From Sulfurovum sp. (GTDB lineage Bacteria > Campylobacterota > Campylobacteria > Campylobacterales > Sulfurovaceae): a DNA stretch of 64,000 nucleotides. Each line of letters starts with the position of its first letter. Positions within the stretch are counted from its first letter, which is position 1. The notes beneath the pieces are model-generated. The model ran no database searches. It saw nothing but the letters and a program-made list of their open reading frames with translations, and was not told the DNA's origin. Both the position numbers and the translations under genes were made by a program. This document shows, piece after piece, positions 1 through 9,873 of the stretch. The DNA is taken from assembly GCA_002733215.1 (NCBI GenBank), contig NVUY01000008.1, forward strand, positions 1-64,000, in the 5' to 3' direction.

Positions 1-76
1 CTCGCTTCTCCCGCTTGTTGTTCGATGCGGATGCATCGGGCAGCAAGTGGGTGTTCAGCCCACGCCCCCGTTGTTC
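1..76 (-). other. Integron-type attC site of an ORF-less micro-cassette, truncated by window start
   Basis: Positions 2-70 match 2254-2322 with one mismatch. R'' core GAACAAC (rc of 70-76) is complementary to GTTGTTC (rc of 92-98) at the start of the same micro-cassette. Confidence 0.65.
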
Positions 77-91
77 GAATGCGAAGCGTTC

Positions 92-149
92 GAACAACGT
101 TTGACTTCAGCGACGCTCTCTTTGCGTTCGTTGCAAGGTTTTGTTATGT
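92..149 (-). other. attC recombination site (58 bp) ending the caspase/DUF1643 cassette
   Basis: Minus strand ACATAAC-AAAACCTTGCAACGAACGC...GCGTCGCTGAAGTCAAAC-GTTGTTC; canonical attC size and layout. R'' ACATAAC is perfectly complementary to GTTATGT at the start of the cassette (rc of 2194-2200). Confidence 0.8.
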
Positions 150-191
150 ATTTCATTAAAACTCAAATGCTAGTTCATCTTCTTCAAGGTT

Positions 192-1607
192 TTAAAAAAC
201 CATTTTTTTGATTTCTATATTTTCATTTACATTGATTAATTCTTCAGGAGCACCTAGAAATTCTTTTAACTGTTTCTTTAAATTGAGTGAATTAGTTCCT
301 GTTTGACATAACATGTTCATTGACTGTGTAATATCTTTACCAAGAACAGTAATAGATTTAATTAATTGAGCTTCTTCTTTGGTTCCTCCAAAAGATGTGA
401 TTTCTGATTGTTCTGCTCGTACATCAATATCTATTATTTCATCATCTTTACTAGGAATATAATATAAATCATCTTTAAATGGTGCTAAAACCTTTTTAAT
501 AAACTCAAATGACTCTTCATATTCAGGCACATGTCTTAGTTTGAAAATTTCATCAAGATGATACTTTTTTAAATTATCCCTTCTAAAGTCACCATTATTA
601 TCGAAGAAAATTTCATAAAGAATTCCATTTAAAATATGATTTTCTCCATCATCATCATATTTTTTAAGTTTTGAACTTAAATCTTGAATAAAGTTAGTGG
701 CATTGAATGCATCTCTAGAGGATTGGAGTATATTTCGTCCGATGATAAATTGCTTATTCTTATCTAAATCACTTGCTGAAATGGAGTTAAGGGCTGTTAT
801 TGCAGGGTTTTGTTTATCCCAATTACAAGTTTTCAAATTAGTAATTACATCATCTCCAATACCACCTTTTGATACATAAGTTCTATCTTTAATTACAGAT
901 TCATCATATGGTATACTAATAGAATAGACCATTTGACCTGTGTTAAAATAAAAATCACCTACAAGTGATGTATGTTCCCAGCTAGTTTGTGTTCCACTAG
1001 ATAAATTATAAAGAGTTTTTCTTACTTTTTTAAATAGTTCTTCTACTGACAAAAGTTCTCTACCAATATATTTTAATAATACACCTGTATACATACTATG
1101 TCCATCCATACCGGCATCTTTTGCACTTTCACCAGGTGAAGTTGAAAATGCAATTATTGTACCTTCGGGAGCATTTACTTGTGTAAAAGATGTTGAGACT
1201 CCTCGACCAAAACTTTGTCTACAGGCATCAATAATTATAATATTTACTATTGTAGATGATTTTTTTAAAATATCAGTGATTTCAGTTAATCTTATACAAG
1301 TTCTCTCACAAATATGTTTGTTTGGATTTTCTATAGGGCATTCAATAGATGCTAAATAATTTTCTCCATCAAATTGAAATCCATGCCCAGCAAAGTAAAA
1401 TATTGATGCATCATATTCTTTTAATCGTTCATCAAATTCTGATAATAAATCTCCGTAATCACTTGAGTTACAATCTTGTTTATATATAACAGCGTATCCC
1501 AATTTTTTAAATATATCTGAGACAGCTTTTGCATCATTAACAGCATTATTAAGTTTTGATGCTCCGTTATAGTTATTATTTCCAATTACAAGTGCTAATG
1601 TTTTCAT
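192..1607 (-). CDS. Caspase-like (peptidase C14) family protein
   Basis: N-terminal caspase fold with FYFAGHG (His) and IIIIDACRQ (Cys) motifs. Confidence 0.9.
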   Translation of the reverse strand: MKTLALVIGNNNYNGASKLNNAVNDAKAVSDIFKKLGYAVIYKQDCNSSDYGDLLSEFDERLKEYDASIFYFAGHGFQFDGENYLASIECPIENPNKHICERTCIRLTEITDILKKSSTIVNIIIIDACRQSFGRGVSTSFTQVNAPEGTIIAFSTSPGESAKDAGMDGHSMYTGVLLKYIGRELLSVEELFKKVRKTLYNLSSGTQTSWEHTSLVGDFYFNTGQMVYSISIPYDESVIKDRTYVSKGGIGDDVITNLKTCNWDKQNPAITALNSISASDLDKNKQFIIGRNILQSSRDAFNATNFIQDLSSKLKKYDDDGENHILNGILYEIFFDNNGDFRRDNLKKYHLDEIFKLRHVPEYEESFEFIKKVLAPFKDDLYYIPSKDDEIIDIDVRAEQSEITSFGGTKEEAQLIKSITVLGKDITQSMNMLCQTGTNSLNLKKQLKEFLGAPEELINVNENIEIKKMVF

Positions 1608-1635
1608 TTGATTTTCCTAAAGTATTTTTTAAATT

Positions 1636-2178
1636 TCATATAGTAAAACTATTGATACCATAGTTTAAATTTGAATATGTTATTTTTGGGTTACCTGGAT
1701 GTGGAGGATATTCAGTACTATTTTTAAGGTTAATTTTAAATAGTTTTTTTTCTTTAAGTTGAGCTTTTATATCGTCAAATTTTGAATGGAAATTATATGC
1801 TCCATCTTTTTTTGATGCACCAAAAACTAAAAGAAAATCATTATTTTCTTTGATATTTTTTACTAGCTCATTATATGTTTCGGTACGTTCTAAATCCGAA
1901 AGTGATTTTTTTTCTGTATCAATTCTTGAGTATAAATTAAGCATTATAATTCTTGAATATTCAGGGAGATTCTTATATACGAATATTTCTAAGTATTTCA
2001 AAGTTTTATCGGCATGATGTTCATTGGCATCACTTGGGTTTTGTCCAATAATACATAGTGTTTTGTCATTACTTCGATTTAAAAATGGGATAATAAGGCT
2101 AGACCGATGACTCATATCCTCAGTAAAATTAGCAATAATATTTAATATGTCTACTTGCTCAAAATGTGGAACAGTCAT
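1636..2178 (-). CDS. DUF1643-like protein
   Basis: TLCIIGQNPSDAN...; ORF extended to 2328 in the track, but ATG at 2178 with AAGGAG upstream is preferred because the extension runs through the attC repeat. Confidence 0.7.
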   Translation of the reverse strand: MTVPHFEQVDILNIIANFTEDMSHRSSLIIPFLNRSNDKTLCIIGQNPSDANEHHADKTLKYLEIFVYKNLPEYSRIIMLNLYSRIDTEKKSLSDLERTETYNELVKNIKENNDFLLVFGASKKDGAYNFHSKFDDIKAQLKEKKLFKINLKNSTEYPPHPGNPKITYSNLNYGINSFTI

Positions 2179-2193
2179 TAATCTCCTTGTGTT

Positions 2194-2328
2194 ACATAAC
2201 GGGGGCGTGGGTAAGCGACAGCCGATGGGAAAGTTTACTTTCGCATTGGGTGATCGCTTCTCCCGCTTGCTGTTCGATGCGGATGCATCGGGCAGCAAGT
2301 GGGTGTTCAGCCCACGCCCCCGTTGCAC
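2194..2328 (-). other. Long attC-type site (135 bp) of an ORF-less micro-cassette (cassette about 2200-2353)
   Basis: Terminal inverted repeat GGGGGCGTGGG/CCCACGCCCCC bounded by GTGCAAC and GTTATGT; GTGCAAC is complementary to GTTGCAC (rc of 2348-2354) at the start of the micro-cassette; nested stems CTTGCTG/CAGCAAG and GATGC/GCATC. Confidence 0.65.
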
Positions 2329-2605
2329 GCATCCGCTCCGCGGTTGCGTGCAACTATTTATTAACCGAACACTTTGTCCTGCTATTACGTTATTTCAGTA
2401 TTAAGAGTATATCAAAAGTGTCCTGATATTTGAAGGAAGAGGTGCTTTTGATGCATTTATGTGCGTATGAGTAAAAGTATAATATTTACTTATGTCCTTT
2501 TTGTCCAAATATAGCCGTTATTTGGACAAAGTGTTCCTTTATTTGTTTCTTTCTGGCAATAACGGACATAATGTCCTTTTATTTTATAGTACATAGAGCT
2601 TATAT

Positions 2606-3043
2606 TTAATCTATAAACAACTCCTCCTCACCTTCTTTTGGTATGCGACAACTCTCCCTTTTACCAAAAGTCTTATATCGGTATTTGGCGATAACATCGT
2701 AGATATAGTCTCTGATAAGGCGAGGTATAAGATAACAGATATTGCTAATGATCCATATGCCACCCAAAGACTTGAGTATTTTGAGGATGGCAGTTGATTT
2801 GTAGTAGACAGTACCATCTATATAAAAGATGATACTGTCAATATCTGGCTTAATATCTAAGGTTTTTACATACTCGCCTTGCAGTGAAGTGTACTTAAAG
2901 CGCTTTTCTTTATCCATTTTTATGAGGAGGTCAACGGACTTGTTGCAAAGTCCGCATGCACCATCGAAGATTATGACCTGATTTATTTTAGACAACACTT
3001 TCTTTCTCTTCATCTCGCTCTTTATTTGGAGGTAAGGGCACAA
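2606..3043 (-). CDS. DUF393 (DCC family thiol-disulfide oxidoreductase-like) protein
   Basis: IIFDGACGLCNKSVDLLIKMD motif. Confidence 0.85.
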   Translation of the reverse strand: MCPYLQIKSEMKRKKVLSKINQVIIFDGACGLCNKSVDLLIKMDKEKRFKYTSLQGEYVKTLDIKPDIDSIIFYIDGTVYYKSTAILKILKSLGGIWIISNICYLIPRLIRDYIYDVIAKYRYKTFGKRESCRIPKEGEEELFID

Positions 3044-5549
3044 AATACCCTATGAGAAGCAGTAATGATCCCACAACAATGAAAGAGATAATTCTTTCTA
3101 TCGTTCCTGAATTTGCAAGCTCGACAAAGAAGAGTTTTAGTACAACGAGTATCAAGAGCCCAAAACCTGCCATCCACAGTGGACGGTTTTTGTAACGTTT
3201 AGACAATAGCATTAAGACAATGGCTATCATACTCCAAAGTATGGAGAGCCCTGCTTGGAAATAGTCATCTCGCCATAGGGAGTTGAATCTATAGTTAACT
3301 TCTCTAAACATATGTACCGCGCGTGCAAAAATGACAGATGCAAAAATGGTACTTAGTAGAGCCAGTATGCCATAAAATGAAACCTTGACATTTTGTGTAA
3401 AAGAGACTTTGTTTTTGACTATCCAGTAATATGCTATACCCAATACTAAACCTTGCAACATATCTAGAGGATTAAGCAGAGGTATATACGATAAGTTAGC
3501 ATGAGGAGGGACAGAAAATGCTTGCAGTTCCCAAAGTATAAGCATCCCTATGAGCCCACCTGCACCTATGAGTTGATAAGTGTTCCTATAGGGTTCTATC
3601 CAAGCTATGTATCGTTTAGGATATAGTAAGAAAACAGAGAGTATCAATGATGTTAGGGCTATAGATATCATAATGAAACTTTTGTCCATCTTTAAAAGAT
3701 CAGCATGATAATGTAATTCCAGAGTAAGTATGATGCTGATGAACCAGAGTGCAAGGATGTGTAGCTGTTTTGTGAACTTCCATACTGCATCATACTGATG
3801 AAGCAGTAGATAGTTTACAAATACCAAGAGGCCAAAAGAGATAGCACCAAACCCTTCAAAGGGGTGCATGAAGTAAGAACTATGTGTCATATTTAGAAAG
3901 AAAAATAGCATACCTAAAACCAGATACGCTTGAAGTGTGGAGATAAGCACTTTCCATTGTATGAACTTTGTTGTTATAAAGAGTATTAATGCCCCTAAGA
4001 CCAAAGAGAGTATCATCGCATTTAAGTGGTTACTGTCTATATAGGTCATCAGTTTCATTGGGGTACTCATAAACCATAAAATGATCGCCAACCCAAGTAA
4101 GACTTTAGACAAATACGTATCTATTTTAGAGAGTTGTTCTTTGTGTCTGTCCAGCAGATATGCAGAGATAAATGTTGCTATTATAATGATAATAAAGCCT
4201 AGATACTCAGCCAAACTCATACGATATTCATAGACATCATTTGGATAGATGAAAATGGAAGCGAGTAAAAGAAGCTCACCAAAGTATCTGGTGTATACTT
4301 TTTCCTGTTTAAGGGCTATCCAAATGACAGCAGCACCTTCCAATGACCATAAAGCTGCACTTACATCTGCATCAAACAGATAGGGTACTGCTATGGTATA
4401 AAAGACCACGGATAATGCTAAAAATGCTTGGGCTAAAAGCTGGGTTCTCTCTTTTTTCCGAAGGGTTTGGAAAAGCATTAAATAGAGTGTTCCCAAAACA
4501 ATGGCACTATAGGCTTCACCATACTGCATAGTGTTGACTAAATTAACCTGTAGAGGAAAAGCAACCAGTGGCAAACCAAATACCAGTGTACCGTCTACAA
4601 AGTTTTTTGGTTTAAACGGGTGTTTCATGGTAAAGAGTATCGAGATGGTCAGATACATTAAAAAATAGAGTATGAGAAAAGGCTCTGTTGTACTAAATAG
4701 ATCTGAGCTGTAACGTAACACGCCCCAAGCCCCTGCAATGACAAAGGTAAAGAGAAAACCAACGACATTCAGTACACGCCAGGAACGATACCATGCCACA
4801 ACAAAGATACCAAGATTTAGCAATGCATAGTAGCTAAAAAGCATGATATGTGAGCCATCTCCAGAAGAGGTTAAAATAGGGACTAAAAAACCACCTGCTG
4901 TAGAAAAGAGTGCCAGAGGTAAAGCATCCTCTATCACAGCTAAAACTGAACCAATGATGACTACCAGAAGCATCAAAGCAAAAGCGATGTCAAGAGAGAG
5001 TATGGCATAGAACTTAGATGCCGCGTAGATGACCAGGTAGAACATAGCTATACCAAGACCTTGCAGTATTTGACCATAGGCACCTTCTCTGTCTCTAAGT
5101 TTCCATCCCACGATAATCAGTGTTATGGCAGCAATAGCAATGAAGATCAGCCTGGTTTGCATACTAAGCACACTATGTTCCGCTGCATACTTCACTAAAA
5201 AAGCCAATCCAAAAAAGAGTATGACACCACCTATACGGACAAGTAAATTACCTCCTGTAAAGTAATTTGTAATAAAAACCAGTACCTTTGAAGGCTCTCG
5301 TGGTGACCGTGATGTTTTAAATGTTTGTGCACTGCTTTGAAGTTCTTCTGCTTCTAAGGCTACAGTTTTCTGTGATAATTCTTCTGATACTTCCTGAAGC
5401 TCATCTTTTACGGTTTCTTCTTCATTAGAAGGAACATAAGGTTTTTTATCTTTTAGTCCATTCACTAACTTTTCAAGATGTTTGATCTTGCTTTGTAATG
5501 TAAAGATCCAAAAGCCGAGTATAATAAACAATAGTGCTGAAGTGTTCAT
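2988..5549 (-). CDS. DUF2339 multi-spanning membrane protein
   Basis: 853 aa, many TM segments, VRIGGVILFFGLAFLVKYAAEH. Confidence 0.8.
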   Translation of the reverse strand: MNTSALLFIILGFWIFTLQSKIKHLEKLVNGLKDKKPYVPSNEEETVKDELQEVSEELSQKTVALEAEELQSSAQTFKTSRSPREPSKVLVFITNYFTGGNLLVRIGGVILFFGLAFLVKYAAEHSVLSMQTRLIFIAIAAITLIIVGWKLRDREGAYGQILQGLGIAMFYLVIYAASKFYAILSLDIAFALMLLVVIIGSVLAVIEDALPLALFSTAGGFLVPILTSSGDGSHIMLFSYYALLNLGIFVVAWYRSWRVLNVVGFLFTFVIAGAWGVLRYSSDLFSTTEPFLILYFLMYLTISILFTMKHPFKPKNFVDGTLVFGLPLVAFPLQVNLVNTMQYGEAYSAIVLGTLYLMLFQTLRKKERTQLLAQAFLALSVVFYTIAVPYLFDADVSAALWSLEGAAVIWIALKQEKVYTRYFGELLLLASIFIYPNDVYEYRMSLAEYLGFIIIIIATFISAYLLDRHKEQLSKIDTYLSKVLLGLAIILWFMSTPMKLMTYIDSNHLNAMILSLVLGALILFITTKFIQWKVLISTLQAYLVLGMLFFFLNMTHSSYFMHPFEGFGAISFGLLVFVNYLLLHQYDAVWKFTKQLHILALWFISIILTLELHYHADLLKMDKSFIMISIALTSLILSVFLLYPKRYIAWIEPYRNTYQLIGAGGLIGMLILWELQAFSVPPHANLSYIPLLNPLDMLQGLVLGIAYYWIVKNKVSFTQNVKVSFYGILALLSTIFASVIFARAVHMFREVNYRFNSLWRDDYFQAGLSILWSMIAIVLMLLSKRYKNRPLWMAGFGLLILVVLKLFFVELANSGTIERIISFIVVGSLLLLIGYFVPLPPNKERDEEKESVV

Positions 5550-5563
5550 AGTCTGCTCCTTTT

Positions 5564-8500
5564 TTAGATGTTTTCACTCAAGATAAGAGCTAACTTCTTA
5601 GTCCCTTTAAAATCCGCCTTACCCGTACCAAGTTTTGGTAACTCTTCCACTTTAAAATAAAGACTAGGAACAAAAAGAGGATTCATTCCTAAAGACTTTA
5701 TCTTCTTTTTGAGATCATCTAGTTCTATTTCTCCCTCAAGTAAAAGCACAAGTTTTTCACCTTTTTTGGCATCGGGGATGGCTGTGACAGAGACCTGCTC
5801 CTCTTCGCCCAGTATTTTGGCTACTTCAGCCTCAACAAGTCCTAAACTCACCATCTCTCCTGCCACTTTGGCAAAGCGACTGTAACGGTCAACGATGGTG
5901 AGGAATCCGTCTTCATCCAAGCGACCTTTGTCTCCTGAGATGTACCATCTTATGCCGTCTATCTCTCTAATGACAGAAGCGGTTTTTTCAGGGTCGCCTA
6001 TGTAGCCTTTCATGATCTGTGTGCCACCTATGAGTATCATGCCTTCTTCATCCGTCTCAAGGGTTTCAAAATTCTCAGGATCCACGATGCGGAAAGCAGA
6101 TCCCGGCAATGGTAATCCCACCGTACCTACTTTTTGACCTACTTGCGGTTTCCAGGAGTCGAGCATAAGCACATCAGGCATATTACCAGAAGCCACAGGG
6201 GTGGTCTCCGTGGCACCGTAACCTTCATAAATATCAAGCCCAAATTTCTTTTTGAACTCATCACGTATCTCCAAAGGCAGTTTTTCTGCACCTGCTATGA
6301 CCATGCGTATGTTAGTGAACATCAGAGGAATGAGTTTGCGGTTTCTCGTGTAGAGTCTAAGGAAGGTTGCTGTTGCCAAAAGTATGGTTGCTTTGTATTT
6401 TGCAGCGATTTTTCCTATGCCAAGCCCATCTGTAGGATCCGGATGGCAGGCAACAGGGATACCTTCTATAAGAGGCAGCAGCGTCGTGACCGTCAATCCG
6501 AATGAATGGAAGATAGGCAAGGTTCCCAGCATCACATCGTTATCTGTAGGGTTGAGCAGGGTAGTGGTCTGTTTGATATTTCCCATCATATTTTTATGGC
6601 TTAACTCTATACCTTTTGGAGTCCCTTCACTTCCGCTTGAAAAGAGTATCGCTGCCGTATCTTCTCTTTTGCTTTCTTTGACAAAGAGCATACTGAGCAG
6701 TGAGGCTGGCAATAGTTTGACCATCATCAAAGTAAAAAGTCCTTTGGTCTTACTCATATTCTCTTTGATCTCTTCAAGGTAGATGACATCCACCCCTTTG
6801 AGTATATTTGTCATATCAAAACCTTTTGCTTTGAGTTTTGTGAGAAAAAGTTTTGACGCAACAACTTTTTTTATGTTTGCGACCTTAAGTGCATGAAGCA
6901 GGCTCTCTTCTCCAGCGGAGTAGTTTAAATTCACAATGGTTTTTCCCAGTGTAAGCACTGCCATATTTCCCATAGAACCTCCTACAGAGGTAGGTAGGAT
7001 AAGACCTATGTTCTGACTCTCTCCCAGTTTTGGTTTGAGTGCAGAAGCCATTATGAAGGTTGCCGTGATAAATTTGTTACCACTCACTTCCATACCGGTG
7101 GAGTCCGCCATACAAAGGTTGGAATTGACATTTTTTGCAGAGTGTATCCATGCTTTTTGTAAACAAGGCAAGGTTTCTGCATAATGTTTCCAACTTTGAA
7201 CAGAGAGGTCAAATACAGACTTTTTTACTTCTGAAGCAGAAGAGTGAATATCTAAAGGAGCTGCAAAACTCACAGAGATGTCCTTGTTCTTTTGACGTTT
7301 CATTTTGTTTGATGCATAAGAGAAGTTATCTTCCCAGAGCCCCCTAAGATAAAAAGGAATGATCACAGCATCTTCCACCCCCTTGGTTGCCACTTCAAAG
7401 CCTCGTTGGAAAGTACCCAAATGTCCGTTACGTGAGAGGTTTCCTTCAGGGAAAAGTGCCACTGTTTCACCACGCTTCAGTGCTTCAGTTACTTGGGACA
7501 GGGCACCCCTGCTTCCTTTGCTGGAGATGGGTATCACACCAAAAAAGTTTAAAAACGGTTTAGTGTACCATTTTTCATAGTATGCTCTTTCTATCACAAA
7601 ACGGATTTGTTTCGGGTAGGCCATCTGTAAGATAGCCCAGTCTAAAAATGAGACGTGATTTCCTAAAAGAAGTATGCCTTTATCTGCCTTGATGTGTTTA
7701 AGACCATCTACATGGAGCGAGTACTTAAAGCCTATGATCATTTGTACAAGATAACGTACAAGTGACTGAGGCAGCTTGATAAAGGTATAGACCATCCCTA
7801 TAAATGAGATGGTAGAAACAATATAGAAAAGTCCTATAGAAGAGAATTCAAAATATCCAAAAATGGCAGTCAGGAGTAAAAAAAGAAACATACTCACATT
7901 TTGCATAAAGTTATTACCTGCGAGTATCTTTCCCAGTATCTTATGTGGTGATTCAAATTGTATGATGGCATTGAGCGGAACAATAAAAAGTCCGGCAAAG
8001 AAACCAAAAGAGAGAATGGTCATACCTAGTGCCCATAAAGAAGTAAAAGAAGGGATCAGAGAGAGTGAAAGAGCTACACCAAAACTGCCAAGAGGTATGA
8101 TGCCTGTTTCGATGTAGTTTTTGCTCACACGTCCTGCAACTATGGAGCCCAGTATCATCCCTACACCTGCCAGTGCCAACAAACCTTGTGCAATGATCGT
8201 ATTGGTGATGCCAAGCGTGCTTTTGAGATGTTCTCCAAAGATGGCTAAAACCACTTGCGAAACACCCCAAAGTACGGAGAGTCCGATGATACTTAGCCAG
8301 ATCGTCTGGTTTTCTTTTAAGACAGAGATATTTTGTTTTAAGTAAGAGAGATTTTTATACTCTTTTGCTTCAAAAGTCATATTTTTATCGGCAGCTTCAT
8401 CAAGATCAACCGCTTTAAACTTTTTTACCAGACGTCTTGCCAAAAGGTACTCTAAGGCACTTGCCCCTATAAGCAGGTAGCCCACAGGTGCAATGTATTT

Positions 8501-9031
8501 GAGTATTTCTGAAGGGATGCTGCTGGCATCCTGCAGTAGATTTTCAAAAAAGATAGAGTAGATCACTGCGCCCGCAAGTATGGAAGAGATAGTGACCGCC
8601 TGTACCAGTGCATTGGCTTCAGCCAGCTTTTCATTGCCTGTCATCTCTTTAATGAGACCATACTTTGCCGGAGAATAGATGGCAGATTGTGCTGCAAGTA
8701 TAAAAGTCAATGCAAAAGCTACCCAAAACCAACCCATAGTATAGGAGAGAAGTATCAGTGTCGTGATGCCGACTGCTGCGAGAGCGGCATACTCAATAAC
8801 CTTTGTTTTAGGATACTTATCTGCGATAAATCCTGCCGGGGAGAAGAGGAAGATGAAAGGCAGAAGTATCAAGGCATTGACGATGGCGGTCAGTACGATG
8901 AGTTCCGAACCTTCGTAGGCTTTAAAAATAGTATTCTGCAAGATGATCTTGTGCCCCAGGTCTGTCATGGCGTTAAGGAGTATGATGAGTATATAGGGAG
9001 TAAATCCGGCTATTTTAAAAAGTGATTTCAT
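5564..9031 (-). CDS. aas: Fused MFS transporter / PlsC acyltransferase / AMP-dependent acyl-ACP synthetase (Aas-like)
   Basis: N-terminal MFS, central GNHVSFLDWAIL...FPEGNLSRNG acyltransferase, C-terminal FSSGSEGTPKGIELSHKN AMP-binding motif. Confidence 0.88.
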   Translation of the reverse strand: MKSLFKIAGFTPYILIILLNAMTDLGHKIILQNTIFKAYEGSELIVLTAIVNALILLPFIFLFSPAGFIADKYPKTKVIEYAALAAVGITTLILLSYTMGWFWVAFALTFILAAQSAIYSPAKYGLIKEMTGNEKLAEANALVQAVTISSILAGAVIYSIFFENLLQDASSIPSEILKYIAPVGYLLIGASALEYLLARRLVKKFKAVDLDEAADKNMTFEAKEYKNLSYLKQNISVLKENQTIWLSIIGLSVLWGVSQVVLAIFGEHLKSTLGITNTIIAQGLLALAGVGMILGSIVAGRVSKNYIETGIIPLGSFGVALSLSLIPSFTSLWALGMTILSFGFFAGLFIVPLNAIIQFESPHKILGKILAGNNFMQNVSMFLFLLLTAIFGYFEFSSIGLFYIVSTISFIGMVYTFIKLPQSLVRYLVQMIIGFKYSLHVDGLKHIKADKGILLLGNHVSFLDWAILQMAYPKQIRFVIERAYYEKWYTKPFLNFFGVIPISSKGSRGALSQVTEALKRGETVALFPEGNLSRNGHLGTFQRGFEVATKGVEDAVIIPFYLRGLWEDNFSYASNKMKRQKNKDISVSFAAPLDIHSSASEVKKSVFDLSVQSWKHYAETLPCLQKAWIHSAKNVNSNLCMADSTGMEVSGNKFITATFIMASALKPKLGESQNIGLILPTSVGGSMGNMAVLTLGKTIVNLNYSAGEESLLHALKVANIKKVVASKLFLTKLKAKGFDMTNILKGVDVIYLEEIKENMSKTKGLFTLMMVKLLPASLLSMLFVKESKREDTAAILFSSGSEGTPKGIELSHKNMMGNIKQTTTLLNPTDNDVMLGTLPIFHSFGLTVTTLLPLIEGIPVACHPDPTDGLGIGKIAAKYKATILLATATFLRLYTRNRKLIPLMFTNIRMVIAGAEKLPLEIRDEFKKKFGLDIYEGYGATETTPVASGNMPDVLMLDSWKPQVGQKVGTVGLPLPGSAFRIVDPENFETLETDEEGMILIGGTQIMKGYIGDPEKTASVIREIDGIRWYISGDKGRLDEDGFLTIVDRYSRFAKVAGEMVSLGLVEAEVAKILGEEEQVSVTAIPDAKKGEKLVLLLEGEIELDDLKKKIKSLGMNPLFVPSLYFKVEELPKLGTGKADFKGTKKLALILSENI

Positions 9032-9066
9032 TTATTATCCTCTGTAATATTTTTTAATATAATTGT

Positions 9067-9774
9067 CTAGTAAGTCGTTTCTGTTGTGAGCTCATCAACA
9101 CAGGTAAGTTCATAGACCCAGAGATGTAGGTCAAGCATATCGTCATAGACTTTGAAATTATGCTCTATGATAGCTTCCGAGTGAAAGGTGCTGTCAGGTT
9201 CAAAGGTTGTAAATGCATACATCGCACCATGAAGGTACAAATAGGCATATCTGTCCTCTTTGTCACAGCCTAAAGGGTAACGTTTAAACTTCGGTTCAGG
9301 CACAGAGTATCCTTTAGCTTTGAGCTCTTCCAGTATGTGATGCAGGGCTTCTCTCTTTGCATCATTTTTGATGTACTCTCTGTAGACGGAGAGTAGGGGT
9401 GCTTTAAAGTTACGGATACCCGTAGCAGCAAAAACTTCAAAGGGATCATAATGCATGTAAAAAGAAGCACTCTGCATCCTGTGCGTTGGACCCTGCCAAA
9501 AAATGATGCCTATACGCTCTTTGATGGGATCAAGTTTGTGAAAACGTGCATCACGATAAATACGAAAGAGTGATTTATTAACTTTGGGGATGGCATGAAT
9601 GTTCGGCACCAGTATCTGCAAATGCTCACCCATCTCTTCAACATAAGCTTTGTTGGGAGCTACGATATATTTCTCATACTCATCCCGGTGCTCATCAAGC
9701 CACTCTTTGGAGTTGTTTATGATGATGTTTGAAAGAAAAGTAAGTCCTTGTGGAGGGAAACCAGTAAAGTGCAT
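9067..9774 (-). CDS. DUF2461 family protein
   Basis: FLSNIIINNSKEWLDEHRDEYEKYIVAP and FRIYRDARFHKLDPIKERIGIIFW. Confidence 0.75.
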   Translation of the reverse strand: MHFTGFPPQGLTFLSNIIINNSKEWLDEHRDEYEKYIVAPNKAYVEEMGEHLQILVPNIHAIPKVNKSLFRIYRDARFHKLDPIKERIGIIFWQGPTHRMQSASFYMHYDPFEVFAATGIRNFKAPLLSVYREYIKNDAKREALHHILEELKAKGYSVPEPKFKRYPLGCDKEDRYAYLYLHGAMYAFTTFEPDSTFHSEAIIEHNFKVYDDMLDLHLWVYELTCVDELTTETTY

Positions 9775-9873
9775 GTATTATCCTGTAGCGATAGATAGGG
9801 TATTTATCTACTATCGTAACTTTTCTATTCTCAATAGTACCTTACAGAAATAATACACCATGCACTAAATTTC

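Noticed and set aside
2147-2426. Plus-strand ORFs 2147-2404 and 2166-2426 and the N-terminal extension of 1636-2328
   Set aside because: They translate the attC-like repeat; the DUF1643-like gene has a good SD-ATG at 2178.
6134-9025. Several plus-strand ORFs antisense to aas
   Set aside because: Complement of a clear long coding sequence; low-complexity, no recognisable motifs.
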